Shown one piece after another: positions 35,973 to 44,728 of a stretch of DNA of 64,000 nucleotides. The position numbers and the translations under genes are program-made. The number at the start of each line of letters is the position of its first letter. Positions within the stretch are counted from its first letter, which is position 1. Below the pieces are notes generated by a model. The model was not told the origin of the DNA and made no database searches. It saw only the letters and a program-made list of their open reading frames with translations. The stretch is from Starkeya sp. ORNL1 (GTDB taxonomy: Bacteria > Pseudomonadota > Alphaproteobacteria > Rhizobiales > Xanthobacteraceae): NCBI RefSeq assembly GCF_012971745.1, contig NZ_CP048834.1, forward strand, positions 2,170,001 to 2,234,000. The letters run 5' to 3'.

Positions 35973-37151
35973 ATGCGTATCGCCGTGGTGATGCTGGCCT
36001 GCGTGCTTGCGGGCGGATGTTCCAACCGGCCGACCGGCGTGCTCGCGCCCGTCGAGGCCGCGGCGCCTGACGCCACGCGGGTCGACATGCTGGTCGCCAC
36101 CACCCGTGCGCCTTCCGGCGATCCCGGCACCCTCTATACCGGCGAGCGCGGCCCGGGCGTCTCGCTGAGCGCCTTCACTGTCTCCATCCCACCCGAGCAG
36201 AACCGCCGGGTCGGCGAGGTGCAATGGCCGCAGCGCTTGCCGCCCGACCCCGAGCGCGAATTCGCCATGCTCGGCGTCAAGCCTCTCGCCGGCGTCGGCG
36301 AGGCCCGCGGCTGGCTGAAGCAGAACCTGCCGAAGAGCCGGCGCGTCCTCATTTTCGTCCACGGTTTCAACAACCGCTTCGAGGATGCGGTCTATCGCTT
36401 CGCGCAGATCGCCCATGATTCCGGCGCCAATGCCGCGCCGGTGCTGTTCACCTGGCCCTCGCGCGGCAGCGTGTTCGCCTATGGCTTCGACCGCGAGAGC
36501 GCGAACTTCTCGCGCGACGCCTTCGAGGAGACGGTCTGGCGTATCGCGAAAGACCCTGAGGTCGGCGACGTCACCATCATGGCGCACTCCATGGGGGCGT
36601 GGCTGGCGATGGAGGGGTTGCGGCAGATGGCGATCCGGCGCGGCGAGCTGCCGGCCAGCATCCACAATGTCATCCTCGCCTCGCCCGATCTCGATGTCGA
36701 CGTGTTCGCCATGCAGTGGCGGGCGCTGAACCGGCCGCAGGCGCGCTTCACCATCTTCACCTCGCAGGACGACCGGGCGCTGCGGCTGTCGCGCCGGCTC
36801 GCCGGCAATGTCGACCGGCTCGGCCAGATCGACCCGGAATCCCCGGATTATTACGCGCGGCTGGAGAAGGCCGGCATCGTGGTGATCGATTTGAGCGCGC
36901 TGCGTGGCGGCGACGCCTTCAACCACAACAAGTTCGCCGAATCCCCCGACGTGGTGCAACTGATCGGCACCCGGCTGGTCGCCGGGCAGACGGTGACGGA
37001 TTCCGACCCCAGCGTCGGCGAGCGCATCGGCGCGGCGGCGATCGGTGTCGGCCAGACCGCGGGCGCTGCCATCACCGCGCCTATCACCGTGTTCGATCCC
37101 GCCATGCGCCGCGCCTACGGCCAGCCCTCGGGGGCGGCCGCCGGCCAATGA
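35973..37151 (+). CDS. DUF900 alpha/beta hydrolase lipoprotein
   Basis: 392 aa from ATG 35973 with GGGGA 7 bases upstream. The signal peptide MRIAVVMLACVLAGGC carries a lipobox. VDMLVATTRAPS is the typical DUF900 N-terminal block; LIFVHGFNNRFEDAVYR holds the oxyanion region; the nucleophile elbow is AHSMGAW; a late His in DAFNHNKF may complete the triad. Family members are outer-membrane or periplasmic esterase-like proteins of unknown substrate. It is encoded 85 bp after the antiporter operon, probably from its own promoter. Confidence 0.85.
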   Translation: MRIAVVMLACVLAGGCSNRPTGVLAPVEAAAPDATRVDMLVATTRAPSGDPGTLYTGERGPGVSLSAFTVSIPPEQNRRVGEVQWPQRLPPDPEREFAMLGVKPLAGVGEARGWLKQNLPKSRRVLIFVHGFNNRFEDAVYRFAQIAHDSGANAAPVLFTWPSRGSVFAYGFDRESANFSRDAFEETVWRIAKDPEVGDVTIMAHSMGAWLAMEGLRQMAIRRGELPASIHNVILASPDLDVDVFAMQWRALNRPQARFTIFTSQDDRALRLSRRLAGNVDRLGQIDPESPDYYARLEKAGIVVIDLSALRGGDAFNHNKFAESPDVVQLIGTRLVAGQTVTDSDPSVGERIGAAAIGVGQTAGAAITAPITVFDPAMRRAYGQPSGAAAGQ

Positions 37152-37190
37152 TGCGGGCAACCGTCTAGCCGCTTGCGGTCGCTGCGATCT

Positions 37191-37208
37191 TACCGTCACA
37201 TGACGGTA
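37191..37208. promoter_or_regulatory. Perfect palindrome upstream of the DMT exporter gene
   Basis: TACCGTCA-CA-TGACGGTA: two 8-base arms with a 2-base centre, ending 22 bases before the ATG at 37231. Spacing and symmetry are those of an operator for a dimeric repressor (MarR, TetR, HxlR or GntR type). No regulator gene is adjacent. Confidence 0.55.
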
Positions 37209-37230
37209 CGGGGCGAGGCGGGGCTGCACG

Positions 37231-38169
37231 ATGTCCGACACACAACCCGGCCGCCTCGCGGCCGGCACCGGCACGCCGGCGCTGCTCGGGCAGATGCTGC
37301 TGTGCTCCTTCCTGTGGGCGCCGGCCTTCCTGCTGATGAAGCGCATCGGCGTCGACATCTCGCCGCTGGCGCTGACCGCGCTGCGCGACGTGCTGGGCGG
37401 CGGGCTGATGGCGATCTGGTTCCTCGGGCTCGGCGAACGCATCCTCCCCGAAGGGCGGGAATGGCGGGACTGGGCCATTCTCGGCGTGTTCCAGGTCATC
37501 ATCCCCAACACCCTCACCGTCTATGCGCTGAGCGAGATCACCACCTCGCTGGCCTCGCTGATCCAGGCCTCGACGCCACTGCTCGTGGCGGTGATCGCGC
37601 CGTTGTTCTTCGCCAGCGAGCGCATGACGACCCGGCGCGGCATCGGCATCCTGCTCGGCCTTGGTGGGCTGATCCTGCTGCTCGGCGGGCTCGACCTGCT
37701 GCACGGCAGCGGCGGCTCGTTTCCCGGCACGCTGGCCATGGCCGGTGCGCCGCTGAGCTATGCGCTCGGCAACATCTATGTGCGCATGGTGCCGCAGGCC
37801 TCGCCCTCGCGGCTGGCCTATGGGCAATTGGTGTTCTCGGGCTTTCCATGCCTCGCCATCGTGCTGGCGATGAGCGGGCCGAGCGCCTTCGCCGCGGCGA
37901 CCAACCATGTCGGCGACCTCGTCATCCTCAGCCTGATGGCGACCGCGGTGCCGCTCATCATGTTCATGCGCATCTTGCAGATCGCCGGGCCGACGGTCGG
38001 CACCATGGTCGGCTATCTGGTCCCGCTCTGGACCATATTGATCGGCGTCGCGCTGTTCGGCGAGACGCTGTCGGGGCGCGAGATCGCCGGCGCACTGCTG
38101 CTGCTGGGCGGCCTCGTCATCGCCTCGGCAGCCCGGCCAGGCGCTGAGCCGGACGTCGCGAAATATTGA
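37231..38169 (+). CDS. EamA/DMT superfamily transporter
   Basis: 312 aa with ten hydrophobic segments in two EamA repeats of five helices. LCSFLWAPAFLLMKRIG is helix 1, and the first repeat ends in the EITTSLASLIQASTPLLVAV block with its Pro in helix 4; the second repeat ends AGPTVGTMVGYLVPLWTILI. Members export metabolites such as amino acids, drugs or nucleotides. The palindrome just upstream indicates dedicated regulation. Confidence 0.88.
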   Translation: MSDTQPGRLAAGTGTPALLGQMLLCSFLWAPAFLLMKRIGVDISPLALTALRDVLGGGLMAIWFLGLGERILPEGREWRDWAILGVFQVIIPNTLTVYALSEITTSLASLIQASTPLLVAVIAPLFFASERMTTRRGIGILLGLGGLILLLGGLDLLHGSGGSFPGTLAMAGAPLSYALGNIYVRMVPQASPSRLAYGQLVFSGFPCLAIVLAMSGPSAFAAATNHVGDLVILSLMATAVPLIMFMRILQIAGPTVGTMVGYLVPLWTILIGVALFGETLSGREIAGALLLLGGLVIASAARPGAEPDVAKY

Positions 38170-38401
38170 TGCTGCGACTGCGAAGTATTCGCGCCGCAGT
38201 GCCGAACATTGTGAATTTTATATGTATTCGCCTCGGCTTCCCGCGACTGCGTGGAAGACATCGCGCGCACTTTGCTTGGTACGCGTGCCCGTAAATTGGA
38301 ACGGCCTGCACAGAGTTGGGATTGCCCGCTCATTCCTGCGGTGCGGCGAGGGGATATAGAGATTCCCGGTCCATCGATTACACGACTGCGGGGCGTGCGG
38401 C

Positions 38402-39847
38402 ATGACGGATTCACCGGCTAATGCAACGAAGGACAAGCTGTCGCTGCCGAGCCTGACCGCGATGGTGGTCGGCTCCATGGTCGGCGCCGGCATCTTCAAT
38501 CTGCCGGGCCGGTTTGCCACCGCCACCGGCCCGTTCGGCGCCATCATCGCCTGGCTGATCGCCGGCACCGGCATGTACATGCTGGCGCGCGTGTTCCAGG
38601 CGCTGGCTGAAAAGCGGCCGGACATCGATTCCGGCGTCTTCGCCTACGCCAAGGCCGGGTTCGGCGACTATATGGGGTTCCTCTCGGCCTTCGGTTACTG
38701 GCTGGGAAGCTGCCTCGGCAACGTGTTCTACTGGGTGCTGATCGGCTCGACGCTCGGGCGCTTCTTCCCTGATTTGTTCGGCGACGGCAGTTCGATCACC
38801 GCGATCATCGTATCGCTGATCGGCATCTGGGCGTTCCACTTCATGATCCTGCGCGGGGTGGAGCAGGCGACCTTCATCAACAGCGTCGTCACCGTCGCCA
38901 AGATCGTGCCGCTGATCGTCGCGATCCTGGCGTTCATCTTCTTCTTCAACTATTCGAAGTTCGCGGAGAACTTCTTCGGCGGCGTCGGCATGCCGGAAAA
39001 GACGCTGCTGGCGCAGGTGCGCGACACCATGCTGATCACGGTGTTCGTGTTCCTCGGCATCGAGGGCGCGAGCGTCTATTCGCGCTTTGCCAAGAAGCGT
39101 TCCGATGTCGGCAAGGCGACGATACTCGGCTTCGTCGGCGTCACCGGCCTGATGGTGGCGGTGACGCTGCTGCCCTATGCCACGGCGCCCCGGGCCGCGA
39201 TCTCCGGCGTGCAGAACCCCTCGCTGGCCGGCGCCCTCGAACTCGTGGTCGGGCACTGGGGAGCGGTGCTCATCTCCATCGGCGTGCTGGTCTCGGTGCT
39301 CGGCGCGTATCTCGCCTGGTCGCTGATCTGCGCCGAGGTGCTGTTCGCCGCCGCCAAGTCGAATGACATGCCGAAGCTGTTCGCGGCGCAGAACGGCAAT
39401 CGGGTGCCCGCCAACGCGCTGTGGCTGACCAACATCGTCGTTTCGCTGTTCGTGATCTCGACCTATTGGTCGCGCGACGCCTTCAATTTCATGCTGGACA
39501 TGACCAGCGTGACGGCGCTGCTGCCCTACCTTCTCGTCGCCGGCTACGGCATCCTGCTTGCCCGCAGCGGCGTGGGATACGAGACGACGCCGGAGCAGCG
39601 CGGCCGCGACCAGATCTTCGCCTGGATCGCCGCGATCTACACCGTGTTCATGTTTATCGCTGCCGGGCCGAAATATGTGCTGCTGGTGGCGGTGCTCTTC
39701 GTGCCGGGGACCATCCTGTATTTCTGGGCCCGACGCGAGCAGAACGCCCGCATCTTCACGCCGGCCGAGGTCATCGTCTTCGCCGTCACGCTCATAGCGG
39801 GTGGCGTGGGCGCTTATGGCCTGCTGACCGGCATCATCACACCCTGA
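38402..39847 (+). CDS. arcD: Basic amino acid/polyamine antiporter, arginine/ornithine type (ArcD-like)
   Basis: 481 aa, 12-13 helices, APC superfamily. Helix 1 has [13 protein letters not shown], the amine-binding GxG-type motif; the helix 6 region is [20 protein letters not shown], conserved in ArcD/YdgI. Immediate linkage (26 bp) to arginine deiminase supports arginine uptake in exchange for ornithine. No ornithine carbamoyltransferase or carbamate kinase gene follows, so the pathway is incomplete at this locus. The 232-base upstream gap shows no gene. Confidence 0.9.
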   Translation: MTDSPANATKDKLSLPSLTAMVVGSMVGAGIFNLPGRFATATGPFGAIIAWLIAGTGMYMLARVFQALAEKRPDIDSGVFAYAKAGFGDYMGFLSAFGYWLGSCLGNVFYWVLIGSTLGRFFPDLFGDGSSITAIIVSLIGIWAFHFMILRGVEQATFINSVVTVAKIVPLIVAILAFIFFFNYSKFAENFFGGVGMPEKTLLAQVRDTMLITVFVFLGIEGASVYSRFAKKRSDVGKATILGFVGVTGLMVAVTLLPYATAPRAAISGVQNPSLAGALELVVGHWGAVLISIGVLVSVLGAYLAWSLICAEVLFAAAKSNDMPKLFAAQNGNRVPANALWLTNIVVSLFVISTYWSRDAFNFMLDMTSVTALLPYLLVAGYGILLARSGVGYETTPEQRGRDQIFAWIAAIYTVFMFIAAGPKYVLLVAVLFVPGTILYFWARREQNARIFTPAEVIVFAVTLIAGGVGAYGLLTGIITP

Positions 39848-39873
39848 CAAGAAGCGACATCGGGAGCCTCACC

Positions 39874-41109
39874 ATGGAAACCAGTTTCGGCGTGCATTCC
39901 GAGGTCGGCCAGCTCCGCAAGGTCATGGTCTGCGCGCCCGGGCGCGCCCACCAGCGCCTCACGCCCAGCAATTGCGATGAGCTGCTGTTCGACGACGTGC
40001 TCTGGGTCGACAATGCCAAGCGCGACCATTTCGACTTCATCACCAAGATGCGCGACCGCGGCGTCGACGTCGTGGAGATGCACAATCTCCTGGCTGAGAC
40101 CGTCGCCATCCCCGAGGCCAAGAAATGGATCCTCGACAACCAGGTGGTGCCGAACCAGATCGGGCTCGGCTTCGTCGACGAGGTGCGCTCCTATCTCGAG
40201 GGCCTGTCCAATCGCGACCTCGCGGAGACGCTGATCGGCGGCCTCTCGACCTATGAATTCCCAGAGACCATCGGCGGCGAGACGCTGGCACTGATCCGCG
40301 ACGCCGCCGGCGTGAACGAGTACCTGCTCCCTCCCCTGCCGAACACGCTGTACACCCGCGACACCACCTGCTGGATCTATGGCGGCGTGACGCTGAACCC
40401 GCTCTACTGGCCGGCGCGGCACGAGGAGACCATCCTCACCACCTCGATCTACAAGTTCCACCCCGACTTCGCCGGCAAGGTGAATGTGTGGTGGGGCGAC
40501 CCGACGCAGGATTGGGGGCTCGCCACGCTGGAAGGCGGCGACGTCATGCCGATCGGCAAGGGCAATGTGCTGATCGGCATGAGCGAGCGCACCTCGCGCC
40601 AGGCCATCAGCCAGCTCGCGAGCACGCTGTTCGCCAAGGGCGCCGCCGAGCGCGTCATCATCGCCGCCATGCCGAAGCTGCGCGCGGCGATGCATCTCGA
40701 CACCGTGTTCACCTTCGCCGACCGGGATTGCGTGCTGCTCTATCCCGACATCGTCAACGCCATCGAGTGCTTCTCCTATCGCCCGGACGGCAAGGGCGGC
40801 ATCGAGTTGCACAAGGACAAGGGTCTGGTGGAGACGGTCAAGGAAGCCCTGGGTTTGCCCTCGATCCGCGTCGTCGAGACCGGCGGCACCGCCTATATGC
40901 GCGAGCGCACCCAGTGGGACAGCGGCGCCAACCTGGTCTGCGCGTCACCGGGCGTGGTCTACGCCTATGACCGCAACACCTACACCAACACGCTGCTGCG
41001 CAAGGCCGGCATCGAGGTCATCACCATCACCGGCGCCGAGCTCGGGCGCGGGCGCGGCGGCGGCCACTGCATGACCTGCCCGATCTCGCGAGACGCTGTC
41101 GAGTTCTGA
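39874..41109 (+). CDS. arcA: Arginine deiminase
   Basis: 411 aa from ATG 39874 (CGGGAG upstream). The N-terminus [36 protein letters not shown] in the middle, ALHL-type [15 protein letters not shown] with the catalytic His/Asp, and the C-terminal [13 protein letters not shown] with predicted nucleophile C402 are all family hallmarks. It hydrolyses arginine to citrulline and ammonia in the cytoplasm, for energy, nitrogen or acid resistance. A strong terminator follows, so arcDA ends here. Confidence 0.97.
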   Translation: METSFGVHSEVGQLRKVMVCAPGRAHQRLTPSNCDELLFDDVLWVDNAKRDHFDFITKMRDRGVDVVEMHNLLAETVAIPEAKKWILDNQVVPNQIGLGFVDEVRSYLEGLSNRDLAETLIGGLSTYEFPETIGGETLALIRDAAGVNEYLLPPLPNTLYTRDTTCWIYGGVTLNPLYWPARHEETILTTSIYKFHPDFAGKVNVWWGDPTQDWGLATLEGGDVMPIGKGNVLIGMSERTSRQAISQLASTLFAKGAAERVIIAAMPKLRAAMHLDTVFTFADRDCVLLYPDIVNAIECFSYRPDGKGGIELHKDKGLVETVKEALGLPSIRVVETGGTAYMRERTQWDSGANLVCASPGVVYAYDRNTYTNTLLRKAGIEVITITGAELGRGRGGGHCMTCPISRDAVEF

Positions 41110-41193
41110 CCCACTCGACATCCGGCCGCGTTTCCCCGCAGGAACGGCCGGACGCCATTCGACGCTGAGACGTCGAAGACGGCCAAACACTGA

Positions 41194-41226
41194 AACCCCG
41201 CCTCACGGCGGGGTTCTTGTTTTTTT
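41194..41226 (+). terminator. Rho-independent terminator of arcDA
   Basis: AACCCCGCC (41194-41202), loop TCAC, GGCGGGGTT (41207-41215), followed by CTTG and a seven-T run (41220-41226). A classic intrinsic terminator 85 bases after the arcA stop. Confidence 0.92.
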
Positions 41227-41269
41227 GGGGGGAAATAGATTGCTGGCGAACGCCCGCGGCCGACTTTTT

Positions 41270-41380
41270 CCCCTCTCCCCATTGGGGAGAGGGTTGGGGT
41301 GAGGGGCCTTCGCCGCTCGGCAACGGTGTTCCCCCTCACCGACCCGCTTCGCGGGCCACCTCTCCCCTCGGGGAGAGGAA
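41270..41380. repeat. Intergenic palindromic repeat, family 3
   Basis: CCCCTCTCCCC-ATTGGGGAGAGGG, then GACCCGCTTCGCGGGCC and CCTCTCCCCTCGGGGAGAGG, arranged as in the copies at 7043 and 56311. It lies between convergent arcA and the secreted-protein gene. Confidence 0.8.
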
Positions 41381-41387
41381 AAGGACG

Positions 41388-41714
41388 TCACCACGCCCGC
41401 ACCCAGCGGCCGGGCTCATAGACCCACTGGCCGCGGCGGAACACCCAGCGGGGGCCGGTGAAGCGGTGGCCGGAGCGGTTGCGGTCCCAGAAGCCTTCGC
41501 TCCACACCCAGCCGCGGCGGCCGTCCCATGACCAGTGGCCGGGAATCCAGGTATGGCCGCGCTTCGGCGGCGGGCGCCGTTCGCGGCGTGGCGGCGGCGG
41601 AGCGCGGTTCGGCCGTGCCTGTGCCTCAGCTTCGGACGGCAAGGCAGCGACGCCGAGCGGCGCCAGAGCGCAGGCGGCGAGCAGCGAGGTCAGCAAAGAA
41701 CGACGGGTCAGCAT
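41388..41714 (-). CDS. Small secreted protein with YXWGXW-like Trp-rich repeats
   Basis: 108 aa. A twin-arginine-like N-terminus (MLTRRSLLTSLLAACALAP) ends near AEAQARP, then a Pro/Arg linker, then repeated WxxGHW/WVxxxGxW units (HTWIPGHWSWDG, YEPGRWVRAW). This pattern matches the short YXWGXW-repeat proteins found in the envelope of proteobacteria. Function unknown. The 284-base gap upstream of it (41715-41998) contains no supported gene. Confidence 0.75.
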   Translation of the reverse strand: MLTRRSLLTSLLAACALAPLGVAALPSEAEAQARPNRAPPPPRRERRPPPKRGHTWIPGHWSWDGRRGWVWSEGFWDRNRSGHRFTGPRWVFRRGQWVYEPGRWVRAW

Positions 41715-41998
41715 AAAGTGGTCCTTGAACGCGGCGGGGCCGCGAGCTTAGCGCGCGAAGGCGAGGCTGCGATGGGCTGAGCGTTCCAGGCCTTGGCGAG
41801 GCGTCCCGATCTTGCGGCGCGCTGCTTCAGTGAGGCGTGCGCGACCGAAGATCCGCCTCCGCCATGAAGCGCACCGTTGGACCATACCGTGGCGGCCATG
41901 GTATCCCGGCTTCGGCTCGACTAAGACGACGTACCTCACCCCAATCCGATGGCTCCCGCTCGACGCCTGACGACATTGCGAGATAGGCGGAACCAGCC

Positions 41999-43945
41999 AT
42001 GCCCTTCATGACATCCAATCCCGCGCTCGCCCGCGCTCTGGCCGAACGCGAATACGACAACCCGACGCCGGTACAGCTTGCCGTGCTGGCGCCCGACTCG
42101 TCGGGACGCGACCTGCTGGTTTCCGCGCAGACCGGCTCCGGCAAGACCGTGGCGTATGGCCTCGCCATGGCGGATACGCTGCTCGGCACCGACGAGCGCT
42201 TCGCCCTGGCGAGCGCGCCGCAGGCCCTGGTGGTGGCGCCGACCCGTGAACTGGCGCTGCAGGTGCAGCGCGAATTCGCGTGGCTCTATGCGGCGACCGG
42301 CGCGCGCATCGTCTCCTGCGTCGGCGGCATGGACCCGCGCCAGGAGCAGCGCCTGCTCAACCAGGGCGCCCACATCGTGGTCGGCACGCCCGGACGCCTG
42401 CGCGACCATCTGGAGCGCGGCCGGCTCGACATCTCCGCGGTGCGGGTGGCCGTGCTCGATGAAGCCGACGAGATGCTCGACCTCGGCTTCCGCGAGGACC
42501 TCGAATTCATCCTCGACGCCACGCCGCCGGAGCGGCGCAGCCTGTTGTTCTCGGCGACGCTGCCGCGCGGCATCACCGCGCTTGCCAAGCGCTACCAGCG
42601 CGAAGCGCTGCGCATCGAGGTGGCGAGCGCGGAAGGCGGCCACGCCGACATCGAGTACCGCGCCATCCGCATCAACCCGTCGGAAGTCGAGCACGCCGTC
42701 GTCAATGTGCTGCGCTTCTACGACGCCTCCAGCGCCATCGTGTTCTGCAACACGCGCGAGAAGGTCCGGCACCTGCACGCCACGCTTCAGGAGCGGCAAT
42801 TCTCCGCGGTCGCGCTGTCCGGCGAACTCAGCCAGAACGAGCGCAACCAGGCGCTCCAGGCGCTGCGCGACGGCCGCGCGCGGGTGTGTGTCGCCACCGA
42901 TGTCGCGGCGCGCGGCATCGACCTGCCGAGCCTTGGCCTCGTCATCCATGCCGAGCTGCCGAACGACGCGGAGAGCCTGCAGCACCGCAGCGGGCGCACC
43001 GGACGGGCCGGCCGCAAGGGGGTGAGCGCGCTGCTGGTGGCGCCGTTCCGCCGTCGCCGCACCGAGGAACTGCTGAGGAGCCTCGGTATCACGCCGGTAT
43101 GGTCGGGGCCGCCGACCGTGGACGATATCCGCAAGCTCGACCACGAGCGCATGCTGCGCGACCCTGTGCTGACCGACGAGCCGAGCGAGGACGATGCCGC
43201 CGCCGCCCACACGCTGCTTGCCGCGCACTCGGCCGAGCACCTGGCTGCGGCGCTGGTGCGCCTTTATCGCGCCGGGCTGCCGGCGCCGGAAGAGGTCGCC
43301 GACCCCGGCGAGCCGCGCGGCGTTCGGGAGCGTGCGCCGCGCGCGTTCGACGGGCCGTCGGGCGCCGGCGGCAGCGCGTGGTTCCGCCTCAGTATCGGCC
43401 GCCGCAACAATGCCGATCCGCGCTGGCTGCTGCCGCTGATCTGCCGGCGCGGGAACGTGACGCGCAAGGATATCGGCGTCATCCGCATCTTCGACGAGGA
43501 GACCGCATTCGAGGTCGGCATCGATGCGGTTGACCGCTTCAGCAAGGCGCTGCGCAAGGCGGACGGCTCCGACGTGGTGATAGAGCCGCTGCCCGGCGGC
43601 CCCCCGGTCGGCCGCCCCGAGGGGTCCGGCCCGGGGAAGGCACCGCATGGGAAGGCGCCGCGCGGCAAGCCGGCGCATGAAAAACCGCCCTACGAAAAGG
43701 CGCCGCGCGAAAAGCCGTTCCGGGACAAGCCGTTCCGCGACAAGCCTGCGCAGGACAAGCCCGGTTACGGCAAGGCAGCCCACGGAAAAGCTGCGCACGC
43801 GAAGCCTGAACACGCGAAGCCCGCTCACGAGAGGCCGCGCGGGCCGAAGCCTGCGGGCCAGAGCACCGGTGAGCGACAGCTGGGCAGCGGTCGACCGAAC
43901 ACGTTCGAGGGCAAGCCAAAAGGAAAGAAGCCGCGACGTCCCTGA
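41999..43945 (+). CDS. DEAD-box RNA helicase (DbpA-like) with Lys/Pro-rich tail
   Basis: 648 aa. All helicase motifs are present: Q-motif NPTPVQLAVL, I AQTGSGKT, Ia APTRELA, Ib GTPGRL, II DEAD, III SAT, V ATDVAARGID and VI HRSGRTGRAG. Residues ~445-540 resemble the DbpA RNA-binding domain (FRLSIGRRNNADPRWLLPLI), which in E. coli targets 23S rRNA helix 92. After residue ~545 comes a basic tail of roughly five-residue KAPHG/KPFRD/KPAHE units. The N-terminus is unusually short before the Q-motif. It acts in ribosome assembly or RNA remodelling. Confidence 0.92.
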   Translation: MPFMTSNPALARALAEREYDNPTPVQLAVLAPDSSGRDLLVSAQTGSGKTVAYGLAMADTLLGTDERFALASAPQALVVAPTRELALQVQREFAWLYAATGARIVSCVGGMDPRQEQRLLNQGAHIVVGTPGRLRDHLERGRLDISAVRVAVLDEADEMLDLGFREDLEFILDATPPERRSLLFSATLPRGITALAKRYQREALRIEVASAEGGHADIEYRAIRINPSEVEHAVVNVLRFYDASSAIVFCNTREKVRHLHATLQERQFSAVALSGELSQNERNQALQALRDGRARVCVATDVAARGIDLPSLGLVIHAELPNDAESLQHRSGRTGRAGRKGVSALLVAPFRRRRTEELLRSLGITPVWSGPPTVDDIRKLDHERMLRDPVLTDEPSEDDAAAAHTLLAAHSAEHLAAALVRLYRAGLPAPEEVADPGEPRGVRERAPRAFDGPSGAGGSAWFRLSIGRRNNADPRWLLPLICRRGNVTRKDIGVIRIFDEETAFEVGIDAVDRFSKALRKADGSDVVIEPLPGGPPVGRPEGSGPGKAPHGKAPRGKPAHEKPPYEKAPREKPFRDKPFRDKPAQDKPGYGKAAHGKAAHAKPEHAKPAHERPRGPKPAGQSTGERQLGSGRPNTFEGKPKGKKPRRP

Positions 43946-43968
43946 ACGCCGGCACTGACGCGCGCTGG

Positions 43969-44592
43969 TTACGTGTGAGGCCTATCCTCCGCGGCTTGCC
44001 CGCCGGGTGCCAGGAACCGCCCGATCATCATTTTCAACAGCTCGACGGCCGCCTTTCCATCGAGATCCGGGGCGCGGATGCTCATGGCCTTGGCGCCGTC
44101 CATCAGGCTCATCAGCAGCGCCGCCGCCATCTCCGGATCGAGGCTGGTATCGATCTCACCGCGGGCCTGGCCCTTGCGGAGAACCTCGGCCAGCAAGGCG
44201 CGCCCCGCCCGGCTGGTGTCCTGCACCACCTTCGCCATTGCCGGATCGCGACCGGCCTCGGAGAGCATTTCCAGCAGCAGCGGCTGCACCGCGCCGTGGC
44301 GCCGGGAATTGAGCCGATCCAACTGCGCGAGGAACGCTTCCAGCACGCTGGAGCCCTCCGCCAACTGCCCGAAGCGTGCTGCCGCCTCTTCCAGCCGGAT
44401 CTCGGCCATGGCGGCGACGATGGCCTCCTTGCTGGAGAAATAATGATAGAGGTGGCCGGGGCTGATCCGTGCTTCCGCGCAGATTGCCGCGATCGAGGCG
44501 CCGCGGAAGCCGTCGCGGACGAAGCATCGCCCCGCCGCCTCCAATATCTCTCGCCGCTTTTCCCCGTGCCTGACGGGATCGACCTTACGCAT
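43969..44592 (-). CDS. TetR family transcriptional regulator
   Basis: 207 aa from ATG 44592; 12 more residues are possible from 44628. The N-terminal HTH reads FRGASIAAICAEARISPGHL followed by YHYFSSKEAIVAAM, the TetR signature. The C-terminal domain (from ~residue 60) resembles the BetI-type (TetR_C_6) group. Divergent from a MATE efflux gene with two operator-like sites between them, so it is probably the local repressor of that pump. Confidence 0.9.
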   Translation of the reverse strand: MRKVDPVRHGEKRREILEAAGRCFVRDGFRGASIAAICAEARISPGHLYHYFSSKEAIVAAMAEIRLEEAAARFGQLAEGSSVLEAFLAQLDRLNSRRHGAVQPLLLEMLSEAGRDPAMAKVVQDTSRAGRALLAEVLRKGQARGEIDTSLDPEMAAALLMSLMDGAKAMSIRAPDLDGKAAVELLKMMIGRFLAPGGQAAEDRPHT

Positions 44593-44609
44593 GGTCCGAG
44601 TGATATACC

Positions 44610-44676
44610 AGAACGATCGCTCTATCAATTCTTGACGTCAGGCCCCTCCGGTCGTAGTTCATAGAGCGGACGATCT
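44610..44676. promoter_or_regulatory. Two matching operator-like palindromes and a promoter in the TetR/MATE divergent region
   Basis: Site 1, read on the minus strand, is AGAGCGATCGTTCT (44610-44623); site 2, plus strand, is AGAGCGGACGATCT (44663-44676). They agree at 11 of 14 positions and each is a near-palindrome around CG. A possible -35 TTGACG (44632-44637) and -10 TAGTTC lie between them, directed to the MATE gene, so site 2 would overlap the transcription start. Confidence 0.55.
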
Positions 44677-44728
44677 AACAATCGCGCCGGGTCTGTCCCT
44701 CGCGGAGCAACGGGCGCAAGGATTTCGC

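Noticed and set aside
41708..41899. Small frames upstream of the YXWGXW-type gene
   Set aside because: No motif, no conserved start signal; probably leader/promoter DNA.
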